From positions 1,612,001 to 1,676,000 of the forward strand of contig OY821614.1 of assembly GCA_963682085.1 (NCBI GenBank): a DNA stretch of 64,000 bases. Reading direction: 5' to 3'. Source of the DNA: Thiodubiliella sp900128405. GTDB taxonomy: Bacteria; Pseudomonadota; Gammaproteobacteria; PS1; Pseudothioglobaceae. The position numbers and the translations under genes are program-made. Below the pieces are notes generated by a model that did not search any database, had not been told where the DNA came from, and saw only the letters and a program-made list of their open reading frames with translations. Below, in pieces: positions 8,449 to 17,664 of this stretch (position 1 is the first letter of the stretch; every line of letters begins with the position of its first letter).

Positions 8449-10062
8449 ATGAATAATCAAAAATTATTTTTAAGCATTGCCATTTTTCTAACCGTTTTCT
8501 TGCTTTGGGATAAGTGGAAAATTACAAACACAGTTGATGCCAATGGCAATGTTGTGCGAAAATCTGAAATTATTTTGGACACGCCAGCACAAAATGTTGA
8601 TGTGCCCACACTTAACACCCAAGGCCCAGAACTTGATTTACCCACACCAAATCTTACTCAAAAGCACGACTTTACCACAGTAACAACCGATTTACTCACC
8701 GTTGAAATCAGCCACAAAGGCGGCACTATTCAGAACACTCTTTTAAATGCATTCCCTGTAGAAATAGGCAGTAAAGATAAGTTTCAATTATTAAGTGCCA
8801 ATCCAAACGCATTATTTCAAGCACAAAGTGGCTTAGCATCGCGTGATAATTTGTTGCCAACGCATTTGTCTGATTTTAGTTCAATCAATAAAAATTACCA
8901 ATTGTCCGCAGATAAATTGGTTGTGCCATTGACTTGGCAAGGCAAAGACGGCATACAGGTAACTAAAAATTTCCATTTCAAACGGGGCAGTTATGTGGTC
9001 GGAGTGGATTATCAAATTACCAATAATTCCAATCAATCTATCCCCGTTAAGCCTTATGTGCGTTTAAGTCGCCATGCCATTGACCAGTCAAGTATTATGA
9101 TGCCGACTTTCACGGGCGGTATTGTGTATGACAAAGCAACACACAGTGTGAAAAAAAATGATTTTGAAGATTGGGATGAGTTTGGCAAACAGCAAGCACA
9201 AGGCGGCTGGATGGCAATGGTGCAACAATATTTTATGGCAGCATGGATTCCAAATCAAAGCCAATCGCAAAACTTTTCTGCCAGCAACAGCAACAGTATT
9301 TATAAATTAACCAACGCCAACCAGCAAACCAATGTGGCGGCTAACAGCAGTGCAACCCTTGAACTCAATCAGTTGTATGTTGGCCCCAAAGAGCATGACA
9401 AGATTGAAAAAATAGCAAAAGGATTGAACTACACGCTAGATTACAGCTGGTTAGATATTTTGGCAGACCCTTTGTCTTGGGGTATTCATAAAATTAACAA
9501 TTTTGTTGGCAGTTGGGGCTGGTCAATTATTATCATCACACTGTTGATTAAGTTGGCCTTTTATCCACTGAGTGAAAAATCATACCGCTCAATGGCAGGC
9601 ATGAGAAAACTAGCCCCAAGATTGGCAAAACTCAAAGAAGTTTATGGCGATGACAAACAAAAAATGGGTCAAAAAACCATGGAATTGTATCGAAAGGAAA
9701 AAATCAACCCTGCCTCTGGTTGTTTGCCTATTATGGTGCAAATCCCCGTATTCATCGCCTTTTATTGGATGTTATTAGACACCGTTGAATTACGCCAAAC
9801 CGCATTCTGGTGGATGTCCGATTTATCCGCCATGGATCCTTACTACATTTTGCCAGTCATTATGGGCATCTCTATGTTTGTGCAACAAAAACTCAACCCA
9901 CCGCCCCCCGACCCAATGCAAGCTAAAATTATGATGACATTACCATTTCTATTTACCGTTATGTTCTTATGGTTTCCTTCTGGATTGGTGCTTTATTGGG
10001 TGTTTAACAATGTTTTATCCATTGCCCAACAATATACAATTAACAAGCGCATCAACGGCTAG
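8449..10062 (+). CDS. yidC: membrane protein insertase YidC
   Basis: A 537-residue inner-membrane insertase that works alone or with SecYEG. Seen: an N-terminal membrane helix (about 5-20), a long periplasmic beta-rich domain to about 350, and the conserved five-helix core. The core has the cytoplasmic hairpin (KSYRSMAGMRKLAPRLAKLK), the KINPASGCLPIMVQIPVFIA helix and the closing FPSGLVLYWVFNNVLSIAQQ. Length is normal for gammaproteobacteria. mnmE, which usually follows yidC in this group, is absent; an oxygenase gene follows instead. Confidence 0.97.
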   Translation: MNNQKLFLSIAIFLTVFLLWDKWKITNTVDANGNVVRKSEIILDTPAQNVDVPTLNTQGPELDLPTPNLTQKHDFTTVTTDLLTVEISHKGGTIQNTLLNAFPVEIGSKDKFQLLSANPNALFQAQSGLASRDNLLPTHLSDFSSINKNYQLSADKLVVPLTWQGKDGIQVTKNFHFKRGSYVVGVDYQITNNSNQSIPVKPYVRLSRHAIDQSSIMMPTFTGGIVYDKATHSVKKNDFEDWDEFGKQQAQGGWMAMVQQYFMAAWIPNQSQSQNFSASNSNSIYKLTNANQQTNVAANSSATLELNQLYVGPKEHDKIEKIAKGLNYTLDYSWLDILADPLSWGIHKINNFVGSWGWSIIIITLLIKLAFYPLSEKSYRSMAGMRKLAPRLAKLKEVYGDDKQKMGQKTMELYRKEKINPASGCLPIMVQIPVFIAFYWMLLDTVELRQTAFWWMSDLSAMDPYYILPVIMGISMFVQQKLNPPPPDPMQAKIMMTLPFLFTVMFLWFPSGLVLYWVFNNVLSIAQQYTINKRING

Positions 10063-10076
10063 TTTGTCTTGGTCTT

Positions 10077-10919
10077 GTGTTCCTAAATAACCCAGATGAC
10101 TACCAATATTGGCGAGATGAAAAACTTGCCAATGCACCGACCAAACTTGATAATTGTATTGTCGATATACAAAATCCGCTCGCCCTCACAACAGCAGAAA
10201 AAGACCAAATCCAACGCCTGTGCCAACGCAGTAATTTTGCCCTCATTCAGACCCCAACCCAAACAGACTACAGTCATTCAACCATACAATTAAACCAACA
10301 ACTGGGGTTAAATGCACCCGACCACCACCTATTTGTCAACAACGACACACTGGCACACATCACCCCCACCAACAACCAACAACAAGGCGAATTCATCCCC
10401 TACACCACCAAACCCATCGGCTGGCACACCGATGGCTATTACAACTCTCTTGAGCAACGCATTCGCAGTTTTAGTTTATTTTGCGTCAACCCTGCCAGCA
10501 ACGGCGGAGAAAATCACTGGATAGACAACGATATGCTCTACATCCTCCTCCGCCAACAAAACCCAGAAGCCGCCGACCTGCTCACCCGAACCGATGCAAT
10601 GACCATCCCCGCACACAGCGAAAATAGCAAAATCTTACGCCCAAAATCAGTCGGTGCAATTTTTATGTCAGACCACAACCAACTCTATTTACGCTACACA
10701 CAACGCAAAAAATATGTGCAATTTGCCGATGAAGTAATCGCAGCAGTGGCTTTATTGGATGACATTTTAGCCAAAGGCAGTGCTTATCATTTCCAGCATT
10801 TAATGGCAAAAAATCAAGGTATTATATGTAACAATGTCATTCACAAACGCAGTGGCTTTGTTGATGATAAAGACAATCCACGATTGCTTTTAAGGGGGCG
10901 GTATTTTGTTAGGGTTTAG
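10077..10919 (+). CDS. TauD/TfdA-type Fe(II)/2-oxoglutarate-dependent oxygenase
   Basis: A 280-residue protein starting at a GTG 14 bases after yidC. Seen: the iron-binding H-x-D in GWHTDGYY (H117, D119), the distal His in NNVIHKRSGF (H256), and Arg residues at 269 and 273 that fit the 2-oxoglutarate carboxylate site. The middle contains SLFCVNPASNGGENHWID, as in TauD-fold enzymes where a Gly-Gly-x-(T/N) turn precedes the dimer region. These enzymes hydroxylate small molecules such as taurine or amino acids; the substrate cannot be told from sequence. Base composition is richer in C than its neighbours (runs of CACC/CAAC codons). Confidence 0.75.
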   Translation: MFLNNPDDYQYWRDEKLANAPTKLDNCIVDIQNPLALTTAEKDQIQRLCQRSNFALIQTPTQTDYSHSTIQLNQQLGLNAPDHHLFVNNDTLAHITPTNNQQQGEFIPYTTKPIGWHTDGYYNSLEQRIRSFSLFCVNPASNGGENHWIDNDMLYILLRQQNPEAADLLTRTDAMTIPAHSENSKILRPKSVGAIFMSDHNQLYLRYTQRKKYVQFADEVIAAVALLDDILAKGSAYHFQHLMAKNQGIICNNVIHKRSGFVDDKDNPRLLLRGRYFVRV

Positions 10920-12396
10920 AGAAATGATTAGAAAACCATTTGCTAAATTGAATGGTATGCTTCAATCTCGCTTACGATTGCTTGCAGAAAAATTCAGCAC
11001 CTCAACTGTTAATGTAATTTTTTATAAGTTTGTAAGGCTAACAAAACATAATAAAAAAATTCAGGGATTACAAAAAAAACATAATAAATTTAAAAAAACA
11101 CCTGTTACTGGAATAAGAGCCTCTGGCGTTGTTTTGTCTTCTGTATTGTCAATTGCATTACTTTGGTTAATTTATAAAAATCCTTATGAGTGGGAAATAC
11201 TCAAGCAAGTAACCATAGACACAAAAAGTATCATTTCTTTAACTACCTTAATCATAACAGCCCCTATTGTTTTTGTTGTTTGGCTATTTCGTGATAAAAA
11301 TAAATTATTAGAACTAGAAAACGCTAGAAAAGACACTAACCTCAAAGAGTTTCAACAACTACAACGCTGGGCAACGGGCAATATGGATGGCAATAGCGAT
11401 AACGACAATAAAATCGCCCTACAAATCTCTGCTCTGCATTCTTTGCGTGCCTACCTAAAAGGCGAATATGGCGAGAGTTTTAGACGGGGTGCCTACGAGA
11501 TTTTTCGTGCCATTTTGGCAACCCAACATCAAAAGATTTTACAACAATTAAAAAATGACGAATCTAAAACCATAATGGGTGCAATAGACAGTTGCCCACT
11601 AACCAAACAACTAAATATTATCGCTAGTGAAGAGTGGTTTAATTTGCTTATTAATCACAACTTTCCCACTAAAGGCATCAGCTTATTGGGGGTAGATTTA
11701 AGTCATGCCTATCTGCATCATCGCACTTATAACAAGACACTAGTTTTACAGGGTGCACGATTACAAGGGGCGACTTTGTTGGGTGCACGATTACAAGGGG
11801 CGGATTTGGGAGGTGCACAATTACAAGGGGCGATTTTGTGGGTTGCACGATTACAAGGGGCGAATTTGGGAGGTGCACAATTACAAGGGGCGAATTTGCA
11901 GAATGCACAATTACAAGGGGCGGATTTGCAGAATGCACAATTACAAGGGGCGAATTTGCAGAATGCACAATTACAAGGGGCGAATTTGCAGAATGCACAA
12001 TTACAAGGGGCGGATTTGTGGGATGCACGATTACAAGGAGCGAATTTAGGGGGTGCACGATTACAAGGGGCGGATTTGCGGAATGCACGATTACAAGGAG
12101 TTTATACAGAAACACTTGAACTGCTAAATTTTGAACAAAGAATAGAGCAGCAAATTGATAGAGAAACTGAAAGTCAAAATCTGGAAGAGCAATACGAAGC
12201 ACTTAACGATACAAATAAATCAAAACTTATTGCCGAATTAAAAGCAATTAATAGCGTAGAGGCTAAGGCAATTTCACGCATTCAATCTGCCTCAGAAACA
12301 CTAGATTTATCACAAGCCACCACTGGAAAATACAGCCAAGAAGAAGCAAATGAATGGCTAAATGATTATAAAAAGGCTAGATACTATGACTTTTAA
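10906..12396 (+). CDS. membrane-anchored pentapeptide-repeat protein
   Basis: About 490 residues. The frame opens at a TTG (10906) with an AAGGGGG ribosome-binding-like sequence inside the preceding gene; an ATG at 10924 is the alternative start. Two membrane helices lie near 70-85 and 103-120, then a soluble helical region, then about 12 units of 10 residues of the form GAxLQGA(D/N)LxN between 283 and 400. These are two pentapeptide repeats per unit and should form a right-handed quadrilateral beta-helix. A charged, probably coiled C-terminal region follows. Similar two-helix plus pentapeptide proteins are common in marine bacteria, without known function. The final codons overlap the ampD start. 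Confidence 0.75.
   Translation: MLGFREMIRKPFAKLNGMLQSRLRLLAEKFSTSTVNVIFYKFVRLTKHNKKIQGLQKKHNKFKKTPVTGIRASGVVLSSVLSIALLWLIYKNPYEWEILKQVTIDTKSIISLTTLIITAPIVFVVWLFRDKNKLLELENARKDTNLKEFQQLQRWATGNMDGNSDNDNKIALQISALHSLRAYLKGEYGESFRRGAYEIFRAILATQHQKILQQLKNDESKTIMGAIDSCPLTKQLNIIASEEWFNLLINHNFPTKGISLLGVDLSHAYLHHRTYNKTLVLQGARLQGATLLGARLQGADLGGAQLQGAILWVARLQGANLGGAQLQGANLQNAQLQGADLQNAQLQGANLQNAQLQGANLQNAQLQGADLWDARLQGANLGGARLQGADLRNARLQGVYTETLELLNFEQRIEQQIDRETESQNLEEQYEALNDTNKSKLIAELKAINSVEAKAISRIQSASETLDLSQATTGKYSQEEANEWLNDYKKARYYDF
11752..12100 (+). repeat. 30-bp tandem repeat coding for pentapeptide repeats
   Basis: About 12 head-to-tail units of 30 bases, each built on GGTGCACGATTACAAGGGGC followed by a variable third of the unit. 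The period is a multiple of three, so no unit breaks the frame, and other frames on both strands also stay open. This produces spurious long reading frames. Confidence 0.9.
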
Positions 12397-12904
12397 ACAA
12401 TCCCCCTCACCCAATTTCAGCAAACGCACCGCTAAGATTGATATGGTGGTAATTCACAATATATCTTTACCACCCAACGAATTTGGTGGCCGTTATATCG
12501 AAGATTTTTTCCAAAACCAACTTGATCCCACTGCTCATCCATATTTTGCCACTATCGAGCATCTCAAAGTATCAAGTCATCTGTTAATCAAACGCAATGG
12601 GGCAGTTGTGCAATTTGTGCAATTTGCTGATAAGGCTTGGCATGCTGGGGTGTCGCATTATCGTGGGCGGGACAATTGCAATGATTTTTCCATTGGCATT
12701 GAACTGGAAGGCACTGATGACATTGCTTATACCGAAATGCAATATCAACAATTGAACAAAATTTTAGCGGATTTGTGCGAACAATATCCCATAAAATACC
12801 TTGTTGGACACAACGACATTGCCCCAGACCGAAAAACCGACCCAGGGCGTGCATTTGATTGGAGCAAAATAGATGAGCATAGACGCATTAGCAAAAAAAA
12901 TTAA
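12386..12904 (+). CDS. ampD: 1,6-anhydro-N-acetylmuramyl-L-alanine amidase AmpD
   Basis: A 172-residue cytoplasmic amidase of murein recycling that removes the peptide from anhydro-MurNAc peptides. Start chosen at the ATG at 12386, with AAGG nine bases upstream and a short overlap with the pentapeptide gene; an upstream in-frame ATG at 12362 adds eight residues. Seen: Zn ligand His in VVIHNISL (H24), His and Asp in GHNDIAPDRKTDPG (H142, D152), and the Glu of GIELEGT (E107). These match the AmpD catalytic set. anmK, which handles the same sugar, is also in the window. The 3' end overlaps kdsC. Confidence 0.95.
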   Translation: MTFKQSPSPNFSKRTAKIDMVVIHNISLPPNEFGGRYIEDFFQNQLDPTAHPYFATIEHLKVSSHLLIKRNGAVVQFVQFADKAWHAGVSHYRGRDNCNDFSIGIELEGTDDIAYTEMQYQQLNKILADLCEQYPIKYLVGHNDIAPDRKTDPGRAFDWSKIDEHRRISKKN

Positions 12905-13394
12905 ATTAATTATCTTTGATGTTGACGGCGTTTTGACCGATGGTGGTTTGTATTTCACCGACGATGGCACCGAGTTCAAACGCTTTAATTCACTCGATGG
13001 ACACGGCATTAAACTGCTGAAAGAAAACGGCATTGAACCCGCAGTCATTAGTGCCAGAAATTCCAAAAGTGTCAATCATCGAATGCAGAATTTAGGCGTT
13101 AAACACTTTTACCAAGGGCAAAGCAACAAAGTAATTGCCTTCAACGCATTATTAGAAAAATTACACATAAACGCCGATGAAGTGGCTTATATGGGCGATG
13201 ATGTCATTGATTTGCCAGTGATGACCAAAGTCGGCTTTGCTATTGCCGTCGCCAATGCACACGACCTAGTCAAACAAAACGCCCACCTTGTTACCCAAAA
13301 AATTGGCGGACAAGGCGCAGTGCGTGAAGCCTGTGATTTTATCCTGCAAGCACAAGGCAAGTTTGACACAGCAATGGCACCCTATTTACAATGA
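12873..13394 (+). CDS. kdsC: 3-deoxy-D-manno-octulosonate 8-phosphate phosphatase
   Basis: A 173-residue HAD-family phosphatase that releases Kdo from Kdo-8-phosphate for lipopolysaccharide synthesis. Seen: nucleophile and acid-base Asp in IIFDVDGVLTDGG (D16, D18), SARNSKSV motif II, and the GDDVIDLPVM loop III. The KdsC length and cap-less design fit. It overlaps ampD by 32 bases and the next gene by an ATGA, so ampD-kdsC-MGMT form one unit. Confidence 0.94.
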   Translation: MSIDALAKKIKLIIFDVDGVLTDGGLYFTDDGTEFKRFNSLDGHGIKLLKENGIEPAVISARNSKSVNHRMQNLGVKHFYQGQSNKVIAFNALLEKLHINADEVAYMGDDVIDLPVMTKVGFAIAVANAHDLVKQNAHLVTQKIGGQGAVREACDFILQAQGKFDTAMAPYLQ

Positions 13395-13690
13395 CCCAAT
13401 TTCAACAATTATGCTACCAAACCCTTAAAAACCAAGTTCCTGCCGGCAAAGTTATCACCTATGCCAGACTCGCCAAACTAATCGGCAACCCTAAAGCATA
13501 CCGCGCCGTTGGCAATGCTATGAATAAAAACCCTTTTGCACCCGAAATACCTTGCCACCGTGTGGTGAAAGCAAATGGCGATTTAGGTGGTTTTGCCTAT
13601 GATATTTCTCTCAAAATAAAACGCCTTCAAGCAGAAGGCGTTTCAGTAAAAAATGGCAAGATTGTAAATTTTCAAAACATCTGTCTGTAA
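13391..13690 (+). CDS. short MGMT-type protein (DNA-binding domain of O6-alkylguanine methyltransferase)
   Basis: A 99-residue protein made only of the C-terminal DNA-binding/active-site domain of the methyltransferase family. Seen: GKVITYARLAKLIGNPKAYR (helix-turn-helix and Arg finger area) and the acceptor motif PCHRVV with Cys55. Alkyltransferase-like proteins of similar size usually have Trp in place of this Cys; here the Cys is kept, so transferase activity is possible. The start overlaps kdsC by ATGA. The 3' end of this gene is duplicated about 270 bases downstream. Confidence 0.85.
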   Translation: MTQFQQLCYQTLKNQVPAGKVITYARLAKLIGNPKAYRAVGNAMNKNPFAPEIPCHRVVKANGDLGGFAYDISLKIKRLQAEGVSVKNGKIVNFQNICL

Positions 13691-14215
13691 GTAGAAACAT
13701 CATCAATTCAGAAGCAGATAAAAGTGCTGTTGGTTGGTGTGTGCTGTAGGGAAGGGTTTGTAACCCTTCCTGAGGTGGGCTGCAAACATTGGGAAGGGTT
13801 ACAAACCCTTCCCTACTTGTGGAAATGAGTGGGAAAAGGAGGGGCTGTAAACCCTACTTGGGGAAATGGGTGAGAAAAGGAAGAACTATAAACCCTTCAA
13901 GCAGAAGGCGTTTCAGTAAAAAATGGCAATATTGTAAATTTTTCAAAACATCTGTCTGTAAGTAGAAATATCATTAATTCAGAAACAAATAACAACCAAC
14001 AAGTAAACAAATTTCCTCAGATAAAAGTGCTGTTGGTTGGTGTGTGCTGTAGGGAAGGGTTTGTAACCCTTCCTGAGGTGGGCTGTAAACATTGGAAAGG
14101 GTTACAAACCCTTCCCTACTTGTGGCAATGAGATGGGGGAAAGGTTATAAATACTTCTCTGCTTGTGGAAATGGGGGAGGAAGGGTTGCAAACCCTTCCC
14201 TACTCGTTTTTGTGT
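13624..14215. repeat. duplicated block of palindromes behind the MGMT-type gene
   Basis: A non-coding stretch of over 500 bases built from two direct copies. Copy 1 starts at 13624 inside the MGMT-type gene and copy 2 at 13894. Both carry the gene's tail, then GTGCTGTTGGTTGGTGTGTG, then palindromes. Copy 2 has about 32 extra bases near 14000 and one extra T that would shift the frame of the gene tail. Palindromes of the form GGAAGGGTT-3 nt-AACCCTTCC lie at 13750-13770, 13791-13813, 14053-14073, 14094-14115 (imperfect) and 14179-14199, with degenerate units between 13830 and 13900. They separate convergent genes and could act as terminators in both directions, or be a REP-like family. Confidence 0.85.
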
Positions 14216-14216
14216 T

Positions 14217-17200
14217 TTAACGGGTGTTTGCTAGGGTTTTTAGCAAATCTTCAAGCAATTCAATGCGTCTAATATCTTCGGGCATTTCTTGTTTGAAGAT
14301 GAGTTGGTTTTGCCCTTTGATTTGATAATTTTTAGGCTGGGTTTGCACTAGATTAATAATCTTTATTGGTTCAATTGTGGTTTTATTAGAGAAAGTGAGA
14401 TGGGCTTTGTCGTCATAGATTGAAATTTTACCAATGCCAATTTTTTCTGAGAAAAGTTTTAATTGGGTTACGGCGAATAGGTTTTTGGTGGCATCTGGAA
14501 GCAAGCCAAAGCGATCAATCATCTCTATTTGCAAATCTTTCAATTCGTCATTGTTTTTAGCGTTAGAAATACGCTTATATAAAACAAGGCGTTCGTGCAC
14601 ATCGCCAAGATAGATGTCGGGGATGATGCAGGGGATGCCGGTATCAATTTCGATTTCAGGATTAATTGGGTCGTTTGCATTGATTTTTTTGCCAGTGCGC
14701 ATGGCTTCAATTGTGCGTTTGAGTAAATCGTGATAGAGGTTAAAACCGATTTCGCTGATTTTTCCAGATTGATTATCGCCAAGCAAATCGCCTGCACCGC
14801 GAATCTCTAAATCATGATTAGCCAGCATAAATCCAGCGCCGAGTTCTTCCAAAGATTCGACTGCTTCTAGGCGTTTTTTGGCGTTTTTACTCAATGACTG
14901 GTGTGATTTAATTACCAAATAAGCATAGGCTCTATGGTGCGAACGGCCGACTCGTCCACGCAATTGGTGCAGTTGTGCCAGTCCAAAATTTTGTGCATTG
15001 TTGATAATAATGGTGTTGGCATTTGGGATATCGATGCCTGTTTCAATAATGGTGGTGCAGACAAGGATTTGAAAGCGACCATGGTAAAAATCGCTCATAA
15101 TTTGCTCTAATTCACGCGTTGGCATTTGCCCATGAGCAATGCGTACGCGTGCGTTTGGCATAAGCGATTTGAGGGTTTCTGCCATATTATCAATTGAATC
15201 GATATCATTATGCAATACAAATATTTGCCCGCCTCGGTGTAACTCTCGAGAGCAGGCCTCTTGAATGGTGCTGTTGTCCCACTCGTTCACAAAAGTTTGA
15301 ATTGCACTTCGTCCTTGTGGCGGCGTGGCAATAATAGACAGTTCTCTGAGTGAGCCGAGTGCCATATTTAGCGTGCGGGGAATGGGGGTTGCTGTCATGG
15401 TTAGAATATCGCTTTCGCCTCGCATTTTTTTCAACGATTCTTTTTGCTTAACGCCAAATCGATGTTCTTCGTCAATCACAATCAGCCCAAGATTTTTGTA
15501 TTTAATACTGCCATGAATTAGTTTGTGCGTGCCAATCACAATATCAACTCTGCCATCAAGCAACTGCTGCTTAATGTGGGTTTGCTCCTTGGCACTTTGA
15601 AAGCGTGATAAGGCGGCAATTTCAATTGGATATTTTATAAATCTGTCTTTAAAAGAAGCATAATGCTGGTTTGCCAATAAAGTTGTTGGCACCAAAATAG
15701 CCACTTGCTTACCCGCTTCTACTGCCAAGAATGCGGCACGCATGGCAATCTCAGTTTTACCAAAACCCACATCGCCACAGACCAGCCTATCCATGGGTTT
15801 TTGAGATTGCATATCTGCCAACACTTCACCCATGGTTTTAAGCTGGTCTGGCGTTTCTTCAAAAGGAAAACTGGCAACAAATGAAGAATACGCATCGTTT
15901 GGCTCAGGAAAAGCAAAACCACTTTGTGCCTCACGCTTGGCATAGATTTCTAACAGGTCGGCGGCAATATCGTGCAAGGCTTCGTGTGCCTTTTGCTTGG
16001 CTTTGCTCCACTGATTGGTGCCAAGTTTATGCAATGGTGCAATATCGGGAGAGGCACCTGAATAGCGAGAAATCAGATTAAGTGAAGTCATTGGCACCAT
16101 TAATTTTGAATGATTGGCGTATTCTAATAGTAAGAAATCTTGTGCCAAACCATCAAAAGTTTGCGTTTTTAGCCCCAAATAACGCCCTACGCCATAACTT
16201 TCATGCACAATCGGGTCGCCAATTTGAATTTCCACTAAGGATTTAATTGCTTCGTCAAAATCCTTATGTTTGGCACGCCTGCGTCGTTGCTGTTTCACCA
16301 CATCTGCACCAAATAAATCAACTTCGGTGATGATGGCAATATCTTCTGTTAGTAACCCTTCAGTAAGTTCATCATTGGTAATACAAAGACTTTGGCTACT
16401 GTTAAGAAAATCTTGCCAATGTGCAACAGGATTTGGATTGTGCTTGTGATTAATAAGCAAATCGCTCAAGACACTTTGTCGCCCTTCAGATTCACAAACA
16501 ATAAGAATTTTGCCATTGAATTTTTTTTCAAAGGCAAGGAATTTACTTAATGGATTTTTATTCTGTGCACTGATAGTCAGTGGTGGCAACAACTTGCTGA
16601 TAAAATTCAATCTGCCTGTTTTTTCAGTAAGCTTAGAACTGCCAATAATAAGTTGTTGCCGTTGTTTAATGTGTCCAAACAATTGGTCTTTTTCAAGGAA
16701 AACCTGATGAATGGGCAAGGGCAATCTATCAAGATTATCGCTTGCTTGCTGATAACGCGCATCAATTTCATCGTAACTTGACTCCAAAAGTGCACCAAAG
16801 CCTTGATTGGTGGCAATAATAGTGTCGTTTGGTAGGTAGTCAAATAAGGTGCTGGTATGGGTAAAAAATAGCGAAAGGTAGAATTCAATACCGTTTGGCA
16901 ACCGTGATTCGCTAACCTCATCAAAAATAAAACCGTTGCTATTGCCAAAAGTTTTAAGATAGTTGGTTTTAAAAATTTCAATGCTGTCCTGATCGGTGGC
17001 AAATTCTCTTGCTGGTAATAAAAATATTCGATCAACTTCTTCAATAGATCGTTGCGTTGAAGCGTCAAAAATACGCATAGATTCAATTTCTTGGTCAAAT
17101 AAATCTATGCGATAGGGCGAATTAACACCCATTGGAAAAAGGTCAATAAGCGAACCTTTAACGCTAAATTCGCCATGCTCTCGGACAGTTGTTACTCGGT

Positions 17201-17657
17201 TATAGCCAATTTTTAACAAACGCTGAGAAAAAGCTTGTATCTCTAAACTGTCGCCATTTTTCAAACTAAAACTGTATTGCCTGCTGAACTCTATTGGGCA
17301 CAATCTTTGTGATAACGATTCCAATGTGGTGATAACAATGCCGTGCTTGAGGCTAGACAGCCTAGATAGCGTGTTAAGTCGGCTAGAAGTGATATCTGGA
17401 TGGGGGGAAAAGTGATCAAAGGGCAGCACTTCCCAATTATCAAACCTCAGAATATCCAACGAATTGCCATAAAAATTGAGGGATTTAAATAATTGCTCAA
17501 AATGGGTAATATCGTTCGCCACCACTAACACAACTTGATCTTGTGTTTGGGCAAACTCAATCAACGCCAAGGCTTGTGCACTACCGTAAAGCGACCCCCA
17601 GTAAAATTTTTGCCCAGATTCGAAAGGTGTTAGCCCTTGTGGATAAAGATGTTGCAT
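14217..17657 (-). CDS. mfd: transcription-repair coupling factor Mfd
   Basis: A 1146-residue ATP-dependent translocase that removes stalled RNA polymerase from lesions and recruits UvrA. Seen: an N-terminal UvrB-like homology region with FDNWEVLPFDHFSPHPD, an RNA-polymerase-interaction region near 470-550, Walker A GDVGFGKTE (about 627-635), Walker B VIDEEHRFG (about 728), helicase motif TATPIPRTL, QLRGRVGRS motif VI, and a TRCF C-terminal domain. Length equals the E. coli protein (1148). It is 7 bases from the maf-like gene upstream, so the two are probably co-transcribed. Confidence 0.98.
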   Translation of the reverse strand: MQHLYPQGLTPFESGQKFYWGSLYGSAQALALIEFAQTQDQVVLVVANDITHFEQLFKSLNFYGNSLDILRFDNWEVLPFDHFSPHPDITSSRLNTLSRLSSLKHGIVITTLESLSQRLCPIEFSRQYSFSLKNGDSLEIQAFSQRLLKIGYNRVTTVREHGEFSVKGSLIDLFPMGVNSPYRIDLFDQEIESMRIFDASTQRSIEEVDRIFLLPAREFATDQDSIEIFKTNYLKTFGNSNGFIFDEVSESRLPNGIEFYLSLFFTHTSTLFDYLPNDTIIATNQGFGALLESSYDEIDARYQQASDNLDRLPLPIHQVFLEKDQLFGHIKQRQQLIIGSSKLTEKTGRLNFISKLLPPLTISAQNKNPLSKFLAFEKKFNGKILIVCESEGRQSVLSDLLINHKHNPNPVAHWQDFLNSSQSLCITNDELTEGLLTEDIAIITEVDLFGADVVKQQRRRRAKHKDFDEAIKSLVEIQIGDPIVHESYGVGRYLGLKTQTFDGLAQDFLLLEYANHSKLMVPMTSLNLISRYSGASPDIAPLHKLGTNQWSKAKQKAHEALHDIAADLLEIYAKREAQSGFAFPEPNDAYSSFVASFPFEETPDQLKTMGEVLADMQSQKPMDRLVCGDVGFGKTEIAMRAAFLAVEAGKQVAILVPTTLLANQHYASFKDRFIKYPIEIAALSRFQSAKEQTHIKQQLLDGRVDIVIGTHKLIHGSIKYKNLGLIVIDEEHRFGVKQKESLKKMRGESDILTMTATPIPRTLNMALGSLRELSIIATPPQGRSAIQTFVNEWDNSTIQEACSRELHRGGQIFVLHNDIDSIDNMAETLKSLMPNARVRIAHGQMPTRELEQIMSDFYHGRFQILVCTTIIETGIDIPNANTIIINNAQNFGLAQLHQLRGRVGRSHHRAYAYLVIKSHQSLSKNAKKRLEAVESLEELGAGFMLANHDLEIRGAGDLLGDNQSGKISEIGFNLYHDLLKRTIEAMRTGKKINANDPINPEIEIDTGIPCIIPDIYLGDVHERLVLYKRISNAKNNDELKDLQIEMIDRFGLLPDATKNLFAVTQLKLFSEKIGIGKISIYDDKAHLTFSNKTTIEPIKIINLVQTQPKNYQIKGQNQLIFKQEMPEDIRRIELLEDLLKTLANTR

Positions 17658-17664
17658 ATAAATA

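Noticed and set aside
11752..12100. CRISPR array
   Set aside because: Units are adjacent with no unique spacers and lie inside a coding frame with a protein-level pentapeptide pattern.
11678..12202. Long leftward frame opposite the pentapeptide gene, rich in PLVIVHSAN repeats
   Set aside because: It is the complement of a 30-base repeat whose period is a multiple of three, so any frame free of stops in one unit stays open. Two further rightward frames there have the same cause.
13750..14199. CRISPR-like array of palindromes
   Set aside because: Palindromes are unevenly spaced, the spacers are themselves duplicated, and no cas gene is present.
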